A stretch of 57,567 nt of DNA, from the NCBI GenBank assembly GCA_964520045.1, contig CAZFMJ010000009.1:1-57567 (forward strand), in the 5' to 3' direction. Under the pieces are notes generated by a model that was not told the origin of the DNA, ran no database searches, and saw only the letters and a program-made list of their open reading frames with translations. This document shows positions 43,064-52,130 of the stretch, piece after piece. Every line of letters begins with the position of its first letter. The first letter of the stretch is position 1. The position numbers and the translations under genes are program-made. The stretch is from CAZFMJ01 sp964520045 (GTDB lineage: Bacteria > Elusimicrobiota > Elusimicrobia > Elusimicrobiales > CAZFMJ01).

Positions 43064-43789
43064 ATGGAACACAATAAACTAAGTTTGAGTGAAACCGAAC
43101 AGCCTAATGAACCCGTACTGCCGGTCCTTGATAAGGGTTTTGTCCGGCTGGTGGAATTTATAGGCGGCGATTTAAGGGTCGTGCAGGCCGCGCGCGTAAC
43201 ATTCGGGTCTTCCCCCAAAGGAGAAGACCGCGACCGGAAACTCATAGAATATCTGCTCACCCACGGCCACATAACTCCTTTCGAGCATGCGGCTTTTCAA
43301 TTTCACATAAAATGCCCGATATTCGTGGCAAGGCAGTGGATGAGACACCGCTGGGGCTCATATAATGAAATCAGCGCCAGATATACCGAAGTAAAAGATG
43401 AATTTTACCAGCCGCATGAATTCAGGGTTCAGGATACCGTAAACAGACAGGGGTCCAAATCAGGCTCCGCCCTTAACCATAAAGCCCTGCGCGAAAAATT
43501 CTCTCAAACCATTCAGGCGGCATACGCCGCGTATCAGGACCTGCTTGAGCAGGGAGTGGCAAGGGAAATGGCAAGGCTGGTGCTCCCGGTGTGCCAATAC
43601 ACCCAGTTTTATTGGACGGTCAATTCGCGCAGCCTTATGAACTTCATAGCCCTGCGGGCGGACAGCCACGCCCAGCTGGAAATGCAGGAATACGCCGTAA
43701 CTCTATCGCGGATATTCCGCGAAAAAATGCCCTGGACATGGGACGCGTTTAAATCAAAAATATGGAAAGGCGACAATCCGCTGTTGTAA
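43064..43789 (+). CDS. thyX: Flavin-dependent thymidylate synthase ThyX
   Basis: The protein has 241 residues. The ThyX motif RHRWGSYNEISARY is at 94-107, with HGHITPFEHAAFQF before it and ALRADSHAQLEMQEYA near the end. It makes dTMP using FAD and methylene-tetrahydrofolate. CCGGAGGATAGG precedes the ATG. The 3' end overlaps the next gene by 28 bases. Confidence 0.97.
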   Translation: MEHNKLSLSETEQPNEPVLPVLDKGFVRLVEFIGGDLRVVQAARVTFGSSPKGEDRDRKLIEYLLTHGHITPFEHAAFQFHIKCPIFVARQWMRHRWGSYNEISARYTEVKDEFYQPHEFRVQDTVNRQGSKSGSALNHKALREKFSQTIQAAYAAYQDLLEQGVAREMARLVLPVCQYTQFYWTVNSRSLMNFIALRADSHAQLEMQEYAVTLSRIFREKMPWTWDAFKSKIWKGDNPLL

Positions 43790-44673
43790 CACCGCTGTTT
43801 CTTCTGGCTTTTCTGTCCGTCAACACGGCCGCGCAGGAACGATCCGGAATGGCGCCTCTCCGGGGCCTGAGCGAAGTCGAAGGACAGGCGAATACGTGCG
43901 CCTACGGGGAAGGCGGCTATATCTCACAGGGAGATTTTTCCGTTTACACACGGTTTTCAGGCATAACCGCGGCCGCCGGCATTTTTGACGTGCCGGCTCC
44001 GTTTGACGGCAGAGTGGACGAAATCACAACGGAACTATCCAGGTTCGTGGGAACAAAAACAGTTTTGGCAAAACTGGCCTCTATTGAAATGGCCGCCATG
44101 TTTGACGCAACCCCGCATGCTTCAAAAGAACAAACGCAAAACAGATGGAAAAATATTTTTGACTACTACAACCTTACGCCTGAATTCGGCGGAATCGTAA
44201 TAAAAATTTATGTAAGCCCCGGCAGCGCCGTTAAACGCGGTGAAAAGCTTTTTTCAATAGCCCGGCGGATTGAAGTAATCGGGAAAACCCTTGAACCGGT
44301 TTATTCCCCCCTGCGCCCCGGGCTCTCGGCTTTTATAAAACCGCCGCCCGGCTCTTCCTCGGAAATAGAGGCAAAAGTCAAATGGGCGCTAACTGAATCC
44401 GGCAGCGACGCCCGCCAGGTCGGGCTTGATGTAATTTCCGAAAAACATCAGCTTATGCCTAATATGAATGTTGAAGGCAGCATTTTGCTCGGCGAAGGCA
44501 AAAACATTCCGCTTGCTCCCAGAAATGCGCTGATAATGTTTCAAAACAGGCATTACATGATGATCGAGGTGGAAACAGGCCTCTCCGATTCAAAAACGGT
44601 TGAAATAAAGGCGGGAGCTCAGCCCGGAACGCATTTTCTGCTTCCGGAAGAACTTAATAATACGGCTGAATAA
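43762..44673 (+). CDS. HlyD/RND-adaptor-like periplasmic protein
   Basis: The 303-residue protein has an N-terminal hydrophobic stretch (VVTPLFLLAFLSVNTAA), a likely signal peptide, then a lipoyl-like half (FDVPAPFDGRVDEI), and its second half (FGGIVIKIYVSPGSAVKRGEKLFSI). Later comes a beta-barrel part ending in LAPRNALIMFQNRHYMMIEVETG. This is the plan of membrane fusion proteins of efflux pumps. No pump gene follows, so the partner is elsewhere or the protein has another role. The coiled-coil hairpin of true adaptors is missing or very short. Confidence 0.65.
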   Translation: MERRQSAVVTPLFLLAFLSVNTAAQERSGMAPLRGLSEVEGQANTCAYGEGGYISQGDFSVYTRFSGITAAAGIFDVPAPFDGRVDEITTELSRFVGTKTVLAKLASIEMAAMFDATPHASKEQTQNRWKNIFDYYNLTPEFGGIVIKIYVSPGSAVKRGEKLFSIARRIEVIGKTLEPVYSPLRPGLSAFIKPPPGSSSEIEAKVKWALTESGSDARQVGLDVISEKHQLMPNMNVEGSILLGEGKNIPLAPRNALIMFQNRHYMMIEVETGLSDSKTVEIKAGAQPGTHFLLPEELNNTAE

Positions 44674-44699
44674 ACATAAAACCGAGATTGGGCAGGAGA

Positions 44700-44885
44700 G
44701 CTAAAAACCAATTCTCACACAAAGGCACAAAGACACTAAGGAATGCAAGACGAAAAGGCGCAAGAGATAAGATTGCGAAATCGGGACACGAAAAGAACTG
44801 GATTCCCGATTACAGCCTTCGGGAATGACAGGTTTCTTTATTCTGTCTGGTGACTGGTGACTTCTTTTCTTGACTGGTAACCTTC
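44700..44885. repeat. Repeat-filled intergenic stretch
   Basis: It holds CACAAAGGCACAAAGACAC units, an inverted copy of the TCCCGAATTC-type hairpin (GGATTCCCGATTACAGCCTT then CGGGAATGACAG at about 44800-44831), and tandem GACTGGTGACTGGTGAC near 44848-44870. The CATTCCCGA/GGGAATCCA hairpin recurs after the N gap at 51409-51439. I see no gene in it. Confidence 0.6.
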
Positions 44886-44903
44886 TTTGTTAAAGGATCC
44901 TCT

Positions 44904-45605
44904 ATGGAACGGCAAAAACATAATCACTTGAACATTCTTTATTCCAGTTTTATTTTTCTGAAACTTGACCCTCAATTCCGCAAGCTCATGTCCAACGAAA
45001 GAATAACCGCCAAGCAGGAATTTGAAAACGCCACCGCTTCCTGTCAGGAAAAACTTTTTTTGCGCACATACTCGCTGATGGGCATCAGCCACAAAGCGGA
45101 AATCCTTTTTTGGAGAATTTCCCCCGACCCGGAAATTCTTCACGACACCTTTACGCGGATACTTTCCGCGGGTATAGGCAAATTCCTTGCTCCGGCCCAT
45201 TCGTTTATGGGGCTTTTTAACGTGCCTGACTCCATGGCGAAAAAGGAGCTGGAATGCGGATGCGTGCCTAAGGGCATGTTCGGAAAACTGAAATTTATGC
45301 TTCTCCATCCCCTTGTGCGCGCCCATTCGTGGTATGAGCTGTCGGAAACCGAACGCCAGCGCCTGCTTGACGAACGGGACAGAACCCTGCTCAAACACCA
45401 GAACGTGCTGGAGCATTTTTTCTATTCGTACGGCCTGGATAACCAGGAAATTATAGTCGTGCGCGAATCCGACAAGCTTGACGAGCTTGCGCTGGCGTCA
45501 AAAGAACTGCGCGAGCAGAGAATAAAGGCGTTTACGCAAAGAGATTATCCGGCGCTTTTGTGCCTTGGAAAGGACCTGCGCGACATTCTCGACGCTATAG
45601 GTTAA
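44904..45605 (+). CDS. Chlorite dismutase / HemQ family protein
   Basis: The 233-residue protein has the family layout: LYSSFIFLKLDPQFRKL, AEILFWRISPD, and the signature AHSWYELSETERQRLLDERDRTLLKH near residue 140, followed by SYGLDNQEIIVVRESDKLDEL. HemQ members bind haem or coproheme through a His and complete haem synthesis; the distal Arg cannot be assigned by eye. There are no other haem genes nearby. It may instead be a non-catalytic haem-sensing relative. Confidence 0.8.
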   Translation: MERQKHNHLNILYSSFIFLKLDPQFRKLMSNERITAKQEFENATASCQEKLFLRTYSLMGISHKAEILFWRISPDPEILHDTFTRILSAGIGKFLAPAHSFMGLFNVPDSMAKKELECGCVPKGMFGKLKFMLLHPLVRAHSWYELSETERQRLLDERDRTLLKHQNVLEHFFYSYGLDNQEIIVVRESDKLDELALASKELREQRIKAFTQRDYPALLCLGKDLRDILDAIG

Positions 45606-45606
45606 A

Positions 45607-45822
45607 AGTTTAACCGCAAAGGGCGCAGAGGGTTTACGCTAAGAACGCAAAGATTACGAGCGTTACCTACATATTAATTTTAATGCCAATGATATGGACC
45701 GCCCCTTGATTCGCCTCGCCAGTGGCGGGCTACTAAGGGCAGGCCATTCTCAAAATTTTTTAAGAAAAGCTCGGGTCTGTGTCCTTTGCGTTTGCTTTGC
45801 GTTCTTTGCGTTTTAATCCCCT
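45607..45822. repeat. CGCAAAG oligomer inverted repeat, copy 2
   Basis: The left arm begins GTTTAACCGCAAAGGGCGCA and continues TTTACGCTAAGAACGCAAAG, nearly identical to 16790-16845. The right arm (45777-45815) reads GTGTCCTTTGCG and continues with CTTTGCG units. The middle has a GCCAGTGGCGGGC hairpin. No gene is visible before glgC. Confidence 0.7.
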
Positions 45823-45881
45823 GTTTGTAATTATCGTCGTTCAGCATATCTATCAGCGTTCTGTTTTTGAAAGGAGTTTAT

Positions 45882-47093
45882 ATGAGAATTATGGGTCTTA
45901 TAATGGCCGGCGGGAAAGGCGAGCGTCTTTATCCGCTTACGAAGGAAAGATCAAAGCCCGCCGTTCCCTTCGGCGGCCAGTACAGAATAATAGATTTTGT
46001 CCTGTCAAATTTTGTCAATTCCGGAATATTGGCCGTTTATGTGCTTGTGCAGTATCTGTCGCAGTCGCTTATAGATTATATGCGCATGAGCTGGCGGGCC
46101 AACGGCATAACCAGAGACCAGTTCCTCACCGTAGTTCCTCCGCAAATGCGGCTCGGCGAAATGTGGTACCGCGGAACAGCCGACGCCGTAAGGCAGAACC
46201 TCAACCTTGTGAACGATTTCTCTCCGGACATAGTGGCTATTTTCGGGGCGGACCATATTTACCGCATGGATATAAGCCAGATGATAAAATTCCATGTGGA
46301 AAATAACGCCGATGTCACTGTTTCCGCTCTCACGGTTCCCGCAAAGCATTCTTCGCAATTCGGAATAATAGCGGTGGACTCAAAAAACAGGATAACCGGC
46401 TTTGAAGAAAAGCCGCGAGAACCCAAACACATTCCGTCCAATCCCGGCTTCTGCTATGCTTCAATGGGCAATTACCTGTTCAACTTCAACGCCCTGCTCA
46501 AGATTTTTCATGAAGGCTCGGGCGATTCCCATGATATAGACTTCGGCAAAACTCTTCTGCCTTCCATCTGCAAACGCTACAGGGTTTTTGCCTATGATTT
46601 CCCTTCGCAAAAACTTCCCGACATAAAAAGCTACGAAGAAAAAGGCTATTGGCGCGACGTGGGCACTATAGAATCGTTCTGGCAGACGCACATGGACATG
46701 CTGGGCCCCAAACCCAAACTGGACCTCAACAACACCCGCTGGCCGATTCATTCAGGAAGGATAAATATTCCTCCGGCAAAAGTGCTGGGCGCGGAAATTC
46801 ATGATTCAATGGCCGGAAACGGCTGTATCCTGCATAATTCGGTTATAAAACGCAGTATTCTGGGTCGGGGCGTGATCGTCCATGAAAAATGCTCCATCGA
46901 AGACTGCATAATAATGGATTTCTGCGAAATAAAACCCGGAACAAAACTTAAAAGAGTGATAATAGACCGGTTCAATTCCATAGGCCCCAAAACGACCATA
47001 GGTTTTGATCCCGAAAGCGACGCCCAGCACCATTACATAGACCCGAGCGGAATAGTGGTCCTTCCGCGCGGAGTTCCGAGACTTTTGAAATGA
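45882..47093 (+). CDS. glgC: Glucose-1-phosphate adenylyltransferase
   Basis: I choose the ATG at 45882, since AAAGGAG lies 8 or 9 bases upstream and the product starts MRIMGLIMAGGKGERLYPLT, the standard GlgC opening; it has 403 residues. Further motifs are FGGQYRIIDFVLSN, WYRGTADAV, IFGADHIYRMD, and KGYWRDVGTIESFW. A left-handed beta-helix end is present. It makes ADP-glucose for glycogen. The stop overlaps the GH57 start by 4 bases. Confidence 0.95.
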   Translation: MRIMGLIMAGGKGERLYPLTKERSKPAVPFGGQYRIIDFVLSNFVNSGILAVYVLVQYLSQSLIDYMRMSWRANGITRDQFLTVVPPQMRLGEMWYRGTADAVRQNLNLVNDFSPDIVAIFGADHIYRMDISQMIKFHVENNADVTVSALTVPAKHSSQFGIIAVDSKNRITGFEEKPREPKHIPSNPGFCYASMGNYLFNFNALLKIFHEGSGDSHDIDFGKTLLPSICKRYRVFAYDFPSQKLPDIKSYEEKGYWRDVGTIESFWQTHMDMLGPKPKLDLNNTRWPIHSGRINIPPAKVLGAEIHDSMAGNGCILHNSVIKRSILGRGVIVHEKCSIEDCIIMDFCEIKPGTKLKRVIIDRFNSIGPKTTIGFDPESDAQHHYIDPSGIVVLPRGVPRLLK

Positions 47094-49426
47094 AGTATAA
47101 AAAATATATCTGCATACACGGGCACTTTTATCAGCCCCCGCGCGAAAATCCATGGCTGGGGATAATCGAAAAAGAAAGATCAGCCTTCCCCCACCATAAC
47201 TGGAATCTCCGCATACTCAATGAATGCTACGGCCCCAATTCGGCAAGCCCGGTATTATCCGCGGACGGCAGAATAGAGACCCTGATAAACAATTATTCGC
47301 TGATAAGCTTTAACTTCGGCCCGACCCTTCTTTCATGGCTGGAAAAAAACGCGGTCAGGACTTATCAGGCGGTACTCGAAGCCGACCGCGCAAGCATCGC
47401 CGGAAGAAGCGGGCACGGCAATGCCGTGGCCCAGGTCTATAATCACGTGATAATGCCTCTGGCGTCCGGGCGCGACAAACGGACGCAGATACTTTGGGGG
47501 GTTGAGGATTTTATTCACAGATTCAAAAGAAAGCCGGAAGGCCTATGGCTTGCCGAAGCCGCCGCGGACGACGACACCCTTGAAGCCCTGTGCGCGAACG
47601 GAATAAAATTCACCGTGCTGGGCAATAAGCAGGCGCTCAAATGCAGGCCGATAGGTTCGGACAACTGGCAGGTAGACGGTAATTTCGACACTACGCGCCC
47701 GTACCGCTGGTTTTCAAAACAGCAGAAAGGAAGGTTCATCGACCTGTTTTTTTATCACGGCCCTCTGGCGCAGGCTGTTGATTTCGGGGATTTCCTGTCT
47801 TTTCTCGAAGACCCGGAAAAATTCAGCGGATCGCTCTTTAAGCTTTTCACCGACCGCCCCGGCCCCCAGCTCGCCAGCACGGCCACCGACGGCGAATTTT
47901 TCGGGCATCACTGCGCCAAAGGCGCGCAAACCCTCACTGAAGTTTTAAGAAAAGCCGAAAAGGAAAAAACAGCCTCAATAACAAATTACGGGGAATTTCT
48001 GGAAAAATACCCCCCCTCTTTTGAGATTGAGATAGTCTCTCCGTCCTCATGGAGCTGTAATCACGGGGTCGACCGCTGGAAAGACGACTGCGGATGCAGA
48101 TGCTATAACAACCCCTCCTGGAATCAAAAATGGCGCAAAACCCTGCGCGAAGCCTTTAATTGGCTTGCCCTGGAAACCGATAAGCTTTACGAGGACAAGG
48201 CTAAAGCCTTTTTTTCCTCTCCATGGCGGACGAGGGACGAATACATACACTGCATGCTGGAGCGCGGACAGATGGGAATGAGGAAATTCCTTTCAACGAT
48301 GTCTTTTAAACATTTGTCCCAGTCGGAAACGCGCGACGCCTTCAAACTGCTTGAAATGCAGAAAAACCGCATGCTCATGTTTACAAGCTGCGGCTGGTTT
48401 TTTGACGATATCAGCGGGCTCGAACCGGTGCAGATAATGAAATATGCGGCCAGAAGCATGGAACTGGCCTCCGGCTTCGGCGCGCAATTTGAAGACGAAC
48501 TGCTGGCTCAGCTTGAAAACGCGAAATCAAACCTCAGCGAATTTTCCGACGGGAAAAACGTCTATAAAACCTGCGCAAAGCCCTCGGCCATAACTCATGA
48601 CCGGGCGGCCGCGCATGCCTGCCTTACAAGCATGTTCGGACAATCGCTTCCTTTCCTTAAACAGACCAGATTCCGCTTCAAAATACTTGAGGAAAACCGC
48701 AGGGCGGTAAACGGCGGGTACGTCTACTATATTCTGGCGAACATTGAAACAGCGGACACCGTTGAGCAGGAGCTGTATTTCGCCGCGGGGATAAAAAGAG
48801 ATTCTTCGGCGCTTAAATGCTATGTAAAAAAATGCGCCGGCCAGCACGATTATAAAAGCGTCTCGGCGGATCTGGAAACAGCCTCGGCCTCTCACTCGCC
48901 CGGCGCCGCGGAAAACTGCCTTGAAAAGACGCATAACTGCCTGATCTTCGACCTTTCGGCGGTGTTTGAGAGCGAACGCTCCGCTCTGGAATACACGGCC
49001 TTTGCAAAAAACGAGGCTTTGTCGGCGGTATTCAGGGAATGGACGGCGGAACTGCGTCTCATAGAAAAGGGGCTGGGAATATCTAAAAACCTGCTCAGCA
49101 TACTGTTAAAGGTCCGAAAAACCGGAATTCCCTATTATGAAATTCCTTTCATCTATGAGGTTCGCGGTTATTTTGTAACCCATTTTTTTCTGGCTCTGGA
49201 ACGGCGCTCGGCCAAAGACCTTGAGGGTTCTCTTGAATTGCTGGAGTTTTTCTGCGCTGCGGATTCTTTCTGGGGAATATGGGAAATGCGCATGATTATG
49301 CACAAATGGCTGAAGGAAACTCCCCCCGGAGCTACGGATGAGAAAGAATTTCAAAACGCCGCTAAAAAAGCCGCGGAATTACTGGGGATAAAATTTACCT
49401 ATGATCACAAAAAAATTAAAGCTTAA
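47090..49426 (+). CDS. Glycoside hydrolase family 57 protein with DUF3536-like C-terminal part
   Basis: The 778-residue protein starts YKKYICIHGHFYQPPRENPW, the GH57 N-terminal motif. The probable nucleophile Glu is in GLWLAEAAADDDTLEAL near residue 150, and the acid Asp in ASTATDGEFFGHH near residue 265. CNHGVDRWKDDCGCRC is a Cys-rich segment common in this subgroup. The long helical C-terminal half matches DUF3536-type proteins. Context with glgC suggests alpha-glucan turnover. It overlaps phoH by 26 bases. Confidence 0.88.
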   Translation: MKYKKYICIHGHFYQPPRENPWLGIIEKERSAFPHHNWNLRILNECYGPNSASPVLSADGRIETLINNYSLISFNFGPTLLSWLEKNAVRTYQAVLEADRASIAGRSGHGNAVAQVYNHVIMPLASGRDKRTQILWGVEDFIHRFKRKPEGLWLAEAAADDDTLEALCANGIKFTVLGNKQALKCRPIGSDNWQVDGNFDTTRPYRWFSKQQKGRFIDLFFYHGPLAQAVDFGDFLSFLEDPEKFSGSLFKLFTDRPGPQLASTATDGEFFGHHCAKGAQTLTEVLRKAEKEKTASITNYGEFLEKYPPSFEIEIVSPSSWSCNHGVDRWKDDCGCRCYNNPSWNQKWRKTLREAFNWLALETDKLYEDKAKAFFSSPWRTRDEYIHCMLERGQMGMRKFLSTMSFKHLSQSETRDAFKLLEMQKNRMLMFTSCGWFFDDISGLEPVQIMKYAARSMELASGFGAQFEDELLAQLENAKSNLSEFSDGKNVYKTCAKPSAITHDRAAAHACLTSMFGQSLPFLKQTRFRFKILEENRRAVNGGYVYYILANIETADTVEQELYFAAGIKRDSSALKCYVKKCAGQHDYKSVSADLETASASHSPGAAENCLEKTHNCLIFDLSAVFESERSALEYTAFAKNEALSAVFREWTAELRLIEKGLGISKNLLSILLKVRKTGIPYYEIPFIYEVRGYFVTHFFLALERRSAKDLEGSLELLEFFCAADSFWGIWEMRMIMHKWLKETPPGATDEKEFQNAAKKAAELLGIKFTYDHKKIKA

Positions 49427-50345
49427 CAACGACAAGGAAGCCCTTTACATTCTGGGAGCTCAGGACGCGCGCCTGCGCCAACTGGAAAGAGAGCTGAAGG
49501 TAGATATTTTCGTGCGCCATGATCCGGACAGCGGCGGCATGGAGATCTCAATACGCGGGCCTGTTTCGCGCGTAGACAAAGCCATAAAACATCTTGAAGC
49601 CGTTCTTGAAAACGCGAATGAAACACGCCAGACCGCAAAACGCTCCATGCATGATGAATCAGGGGAAATGCCGGCGGACGCGGTTTACGTGACCGAATAC
49701 GGCAAGCCGGTAAAACCGCGCGGGGAGCGCCAGAGATCTTACGTTGAAGCTATCGCGAAGAACGACCTTGTGATCAGCATAGGCCCCGCCGGCACCGGCA
49801 AAACGTTCCTTGCCGTGGCGGCCGCCTTAAACGCCCTTAAAATGCGCCAGGTCAGCAGAATAATCCTTACACGACCGATAGTGGAAGCCGGCGAGCGGTT
49901 GGGCTTTCTGCCGGGCGACCTTTACGAAAAGGTGCATCCCTATCTCAAACCGCTTTATGACGCCTTTTACACCATGCTGGGTCCGGAAAAATTTAAATTA
50001 ATGCGTGAGGATGAAATAATTGAAATAGTTCCGCTCGCCTATATGCGGGGGCGCACTCTTGAGCACTCCTTCATAATACTCGACGAAGCCCAGAATACGC
50101 TTCCGGAGCAGATGAAAATGTTCCTGACAAGAATGGGCATGTTTTCAAAAATAGTCATAACCGGAGACATAACGCAGATAGACCTTAAGGAGAAACAGCA
50201 GTCCGGCCTTCTTCTGATACGCGAGATCCTTAAATCCGTGCACCCGGTAAAATTCATCAGATTCACCAACTCCGACGTGGTAAGGCATCCGCTTGTCAAA
50301 GAAATACTCGACGCATACGACTCATGGGAGAATAGATGCAAATAG
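49401..50345 (+). CDS. phoH: PhoH-like ATPase
   Basis: The protein has 314 residues. A small KH-like N-terminal part is followed by Walker A (GPAGTGKTFLAVAAA) near residue 130 and Walker B (FIILDEAQNTLPEQMKMFLTRMG) near residue 225, with ITGDITQIDL. In bacteria this gene stands beside ybeY and takes part in RNA metabolism; here ybeY follows with a 10-base overlap. Confidence 0.93.
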   Translation: MITKKLKLNNDKEALYILGAQDARLRQLERELKVDIFVRHDPDSGGMEISIRGPVSRVDKAIKHLEAVLENANETRQTAKRSMHDESGEMPADAVYVTEYGKPVKPRGERQRSYVEAIAKNDLVISIGPAGTGKTFLAVAAALNALKMRQVSRIILTRPIVEAGERLGFLPGDLYEKVHPYLKPLYDAFYTMLGPEKFKLMREDEIIEIVPLAYMRGRTLEHSFIILDEAQNTLPEQMKMFLTRMGMFSKIVITGDITQIDLKEKQQSGLLLIREILKSVHPVKFIRFTNSDVVRHPLVKEILDAYDSWENRCK

Positions 50346-50806
50346 CCGTCTTTTTCCAAACCAAAATTCCGGCTTCAATAAAAGCCAAGACCGCGCTTTT
50401 TCAGAAAGCCGTCGCCCGCGGTTTGGGAAAACGCGCCAAAAAAACAGGCGAAACAAGCCTTGTGATCACGGATGACAGGGAAATAAAAAAAATAAACAGG
50501 CGGTTTCTGGGCAAAAACAGGATAACGGATGTTATAGCTTTCAATTATGCCCCTCCGAAAATGCCGTTAAAATGCCCTCATTCTCCGGAACTGCCGTTCG
50601 GCGATATTTTTGTGTCCGCAGAGCGGGCGGATAAACAGGCCGAAACGCTCAAACACTCCCTCTTAAAAGAACTTCTGCTTCTGTCCGTGCACGGAGCCCT
50701 TCACCTTGCCGGCATGGAAGACGACACCCCCGCAAAACGCCTTGAAATGCAGAAAAAATCCGAATCCATCCTCAAAAAACTATTCACGGGTAAATCTCCT
50801 TTATGA
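50336..50806 (+). CDS. ybeY: Endoribonuclease YbeY
   Basis: The 156-residue protein has FLGKNRITDVIAFNY and FGDIFVSAERA, then the metal motif HGALHLAGMEDD. The first two His of HGxxHLxGYDH are kept, while the third is Asp; Bacteroidetes-type YbeY have a similar GYKD form. It works in 16S rRNA maturation and ribosome quality control. The stop overlaps the start of the ORF6N gene (ATGA). Confidence 0.9.
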   Translation: MQIAVFFQTKIPASIKAKTALFQKAVARGLGKRAKKTGETSLVITDDREIKKINRRFLGKNRITDVIAFNYAPPKMPLKCPHSPELPFGDIFVSAERADKQAETLKHSLLKELLLLSVHGALHLAGMEDDTPAKRLEMQKKSESILKKLFTGKSPL

Positions 50807-51351
50807 AATCCATAATCCCCGCAGTAACTATTGAGCGCCGAATCTATCTTATCCGCGGGCACAAAGTCATGCTGGATTCAGACCTTGCCGAATTATATGA
50901 CGTGACCACCGGCAATTTAAATAAGGCGGTTACGCGCAACATAGATAGATTCCCCGCTGACTTTATGTTTCGGCTTTCCCGGGAGGAGTATAATTCTTTA
51001 AGATTCCAATTTGGAATCTTAAAGCGGGGCGGACATTCTAAATATCCGCCTCATGTTTTTACAGAACAGGGCGTATCAATGCTTTCCAGCGTTCTCAAAA
51101 GCAAACGCGCCATACACGTCAATATCGCCATTATGCGCGCATTCGTAAAACTGCGCGAAACATTAACTCTGCATAAAGAACTGGCAGGAAAATTGGGACT
51201 ATTGGAAAATAAAATAGCCAAACATGACGAAGAGATTCAATCCATATTTGAAGCTATACGGCAATTGATATCCCATCCGCCGGAAAAGCCGAAAAAACAA
51301 ATCGGCTTCACCGCAAAGGAAAAGCGGATGCGTTATTACGCCAAAAAATGA
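50803..51351 (+). CDS. ORF6N-domain DNA-binding protein, copy 1
   Basis: The 182-residue protein has the ORF6N core at residues 8-95 (RIYLIRGHKVMLDSDLAELY, then FTEQGVSMLSSVLKSKRA), a helix, and a coiled C-terminus (LAGKLGLLENKIAKHDEEI). ORF6N proteins occur in phages and accessory regions and are thought to bind DNA. The gene overlaps ybeY by 4 bases, so it now sits at the end of the housekeeping chain. At residues 64-74 the DNA is a perfect 29-base palindrome. Confidence 0.85.
   Translation: MKSIIPAVTIERRIYLIRGHKVMLDSDLAELYDVTTGNLNKAVTRNIDRFPADFMFRLSREEYNSLRFQFGILKRGGHSKYPPHVFTEQGVSMLSSVLKSKRAIHVNIAIMRAFVKLRETLTLHKELAGKLGLLENKIAKHDEEIQSIFEAIRQLISHPPEKPKKQIGFTAKEKRMRYYAKK
50996..51024. repeat. 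Perfect 29-base palindrome inside ORF6N copy 1
   Basis: The left arm CTTTAAGATTCCAA (50996-51009) and right arm TTGGAATCTTAAAG (51011-51024) are exact inverse complements around one T. It encodes NSLRFQFGILK. Other ORF6N copies have different palindromes at the same place. Confidence 0.9.
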
Positions 51352-51364
51352 CTCTATCATCCAT

Positions 51365-51374
51365 NNNNNNNNNN
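51365..51374. other. Assembly gap of ten N
   Basis: Ten unresolved bases mark a scaffold join of unknown true length. Repeats flank it: an ORF6N gene on the left and a CCCGCCA/TGGCGGG hairpin on the right. The gap probably reflects repeat collapse, so gene order across it is not certain. Confidence 0.99.
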
Positions 51375-51450
51375 CCCGCCAATGCCGTGTGGCGGGCTTT
51401 GCCTTCTGTCATTCCCGAAATCTGTTGTCGGGAATCCAGATTATAAAGGG

Positions 51451-51516
51451 CTGGATTCAGACCTTGCCGAATTATATGAAGCGGCAGCCGGCAATTTAAA
51501 TAAGGCGGTTGCGCAA
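51451..51516 (+). pseudogene. ORF6N remnant
   Basis: Bases 51451-51516 match the copy 1 gene from about 50872 (CTGGATTCAGACCTTGCCG, then GGCAATTTAAATAAGGCGGTT). The intervening bases differ, and the reading frame is lost on both sides. It is a decayed 66-base piece of a second ORF6N gene. Confidence 0.8.
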
Positions 51517-51540
51517 TCTGTTGCAAGCAATCTTTACAAA

Positions 51541-51572
51541 CTTATGCAAAAAGCATAAGATATTATGCATAA
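51541..51572. promoter_or_regulatory. Operator-like TTATGC/GCATAA cluster before the MNT/HEPN pair
   Basis: CTTATGC (51541-51547) pairs with GCATAAG (51553-51559) over AAAAA; TTATGCATAA (51563-51572) is a perfect palindrome. They overlap a possible promoter (TTTACA 51533-51538, TAAGAT 51556-51561, spacing 17). This is the layout of an autoregulated toxin-antitoxin promoter. The MNT protein has an N-terminal winged helix that could bind it. Confidence 0.6.
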
Positions 51573-51581
51573 AGCAAAAAT

Positions 51582-52130
51582 ATGTTTACGGCAAACCAAT
51601 TGCAAATCCTTGCGATTTTGATAAATCATCCCGAAAAAACATTTTATCTAAGCGAATTGGGAAGAATACTTGAGAAAGCCCCCGGCGTTTTTCATCGCGG
51701 CATAAATTCCCTTGAAAATCAGGGAATTATTTCCGGCTCAAAACAAGGCAACCAAAAACTATTCCGCATAAATAAAACCTGCCTTTTCTACAATGGAATT
51801 AAAGAATTAACGCTTAAAACATATGGCGCAAAAATGCTCCTTAAAAAAGCCGTTGAAAACATTTCAGAAATTTCACTGTCATTGATCTATGGAAGTTATG
51901 CAAAAAACACGATGCGCGCTGATTCTGATATTGATCTGCTGGCAGTCGGCGCCTGCGCGGCGGAAGAAGCCCTGCTGGATGAAATTTGCAGAATTGAAAA
52001 AAAAATACAGCGCGAAATTAATTATAGATTTTACTCGGACAATGAGTTTGCTAGGGAAAAAACAGGAAAAAATCCGTTCCTGCAGAGAATTTTATCTGAA
52101 AAACATATTCTCCTTAAGGGGCATTTATGA
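51582..52130 (+). CDS. Winged-helix plus minimal nucleotidyltransferase (MNT) protein
   Basis: The 182-residue protein has an N-terminal winged helix (about residues 1-70, LSELGRILEKAPGVFHRGINSLENQG) and a Pol-beta-type transferase motif (LIYGSYAKNTMRADSDIDLLAVG) with GS and DxD. In HEPN/MNT systems the MNT protein is usually the antitoxin that adds AMP to the HEPN toxin. The HEPN-like gene follows with a 4-base overlap. Confidence 0.85.
   Translation: MFTANQLQILAILINHPEKTFYLSELGRILEKAPGVFHRGINSLENQGIISGSKQGNQKLFRINKTCLFYNGIKELTLKTYGAKMLLKKAVENISEISLSLIYGSYAKNTMRADSDIDLLAVGACAAEEALLDEICRIEKKIQREINYRFYSDNEFAREKTGKNPFLQRILSEKHILLKGHL

Noticed and set aside
50700..50740. YbeY third metal His replaced by Asp as a sign of inactivity
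   Set aside because: Bacteroidetes-type YbeY proteins have a similar GYKD form, so this is a known variant and not a defect.
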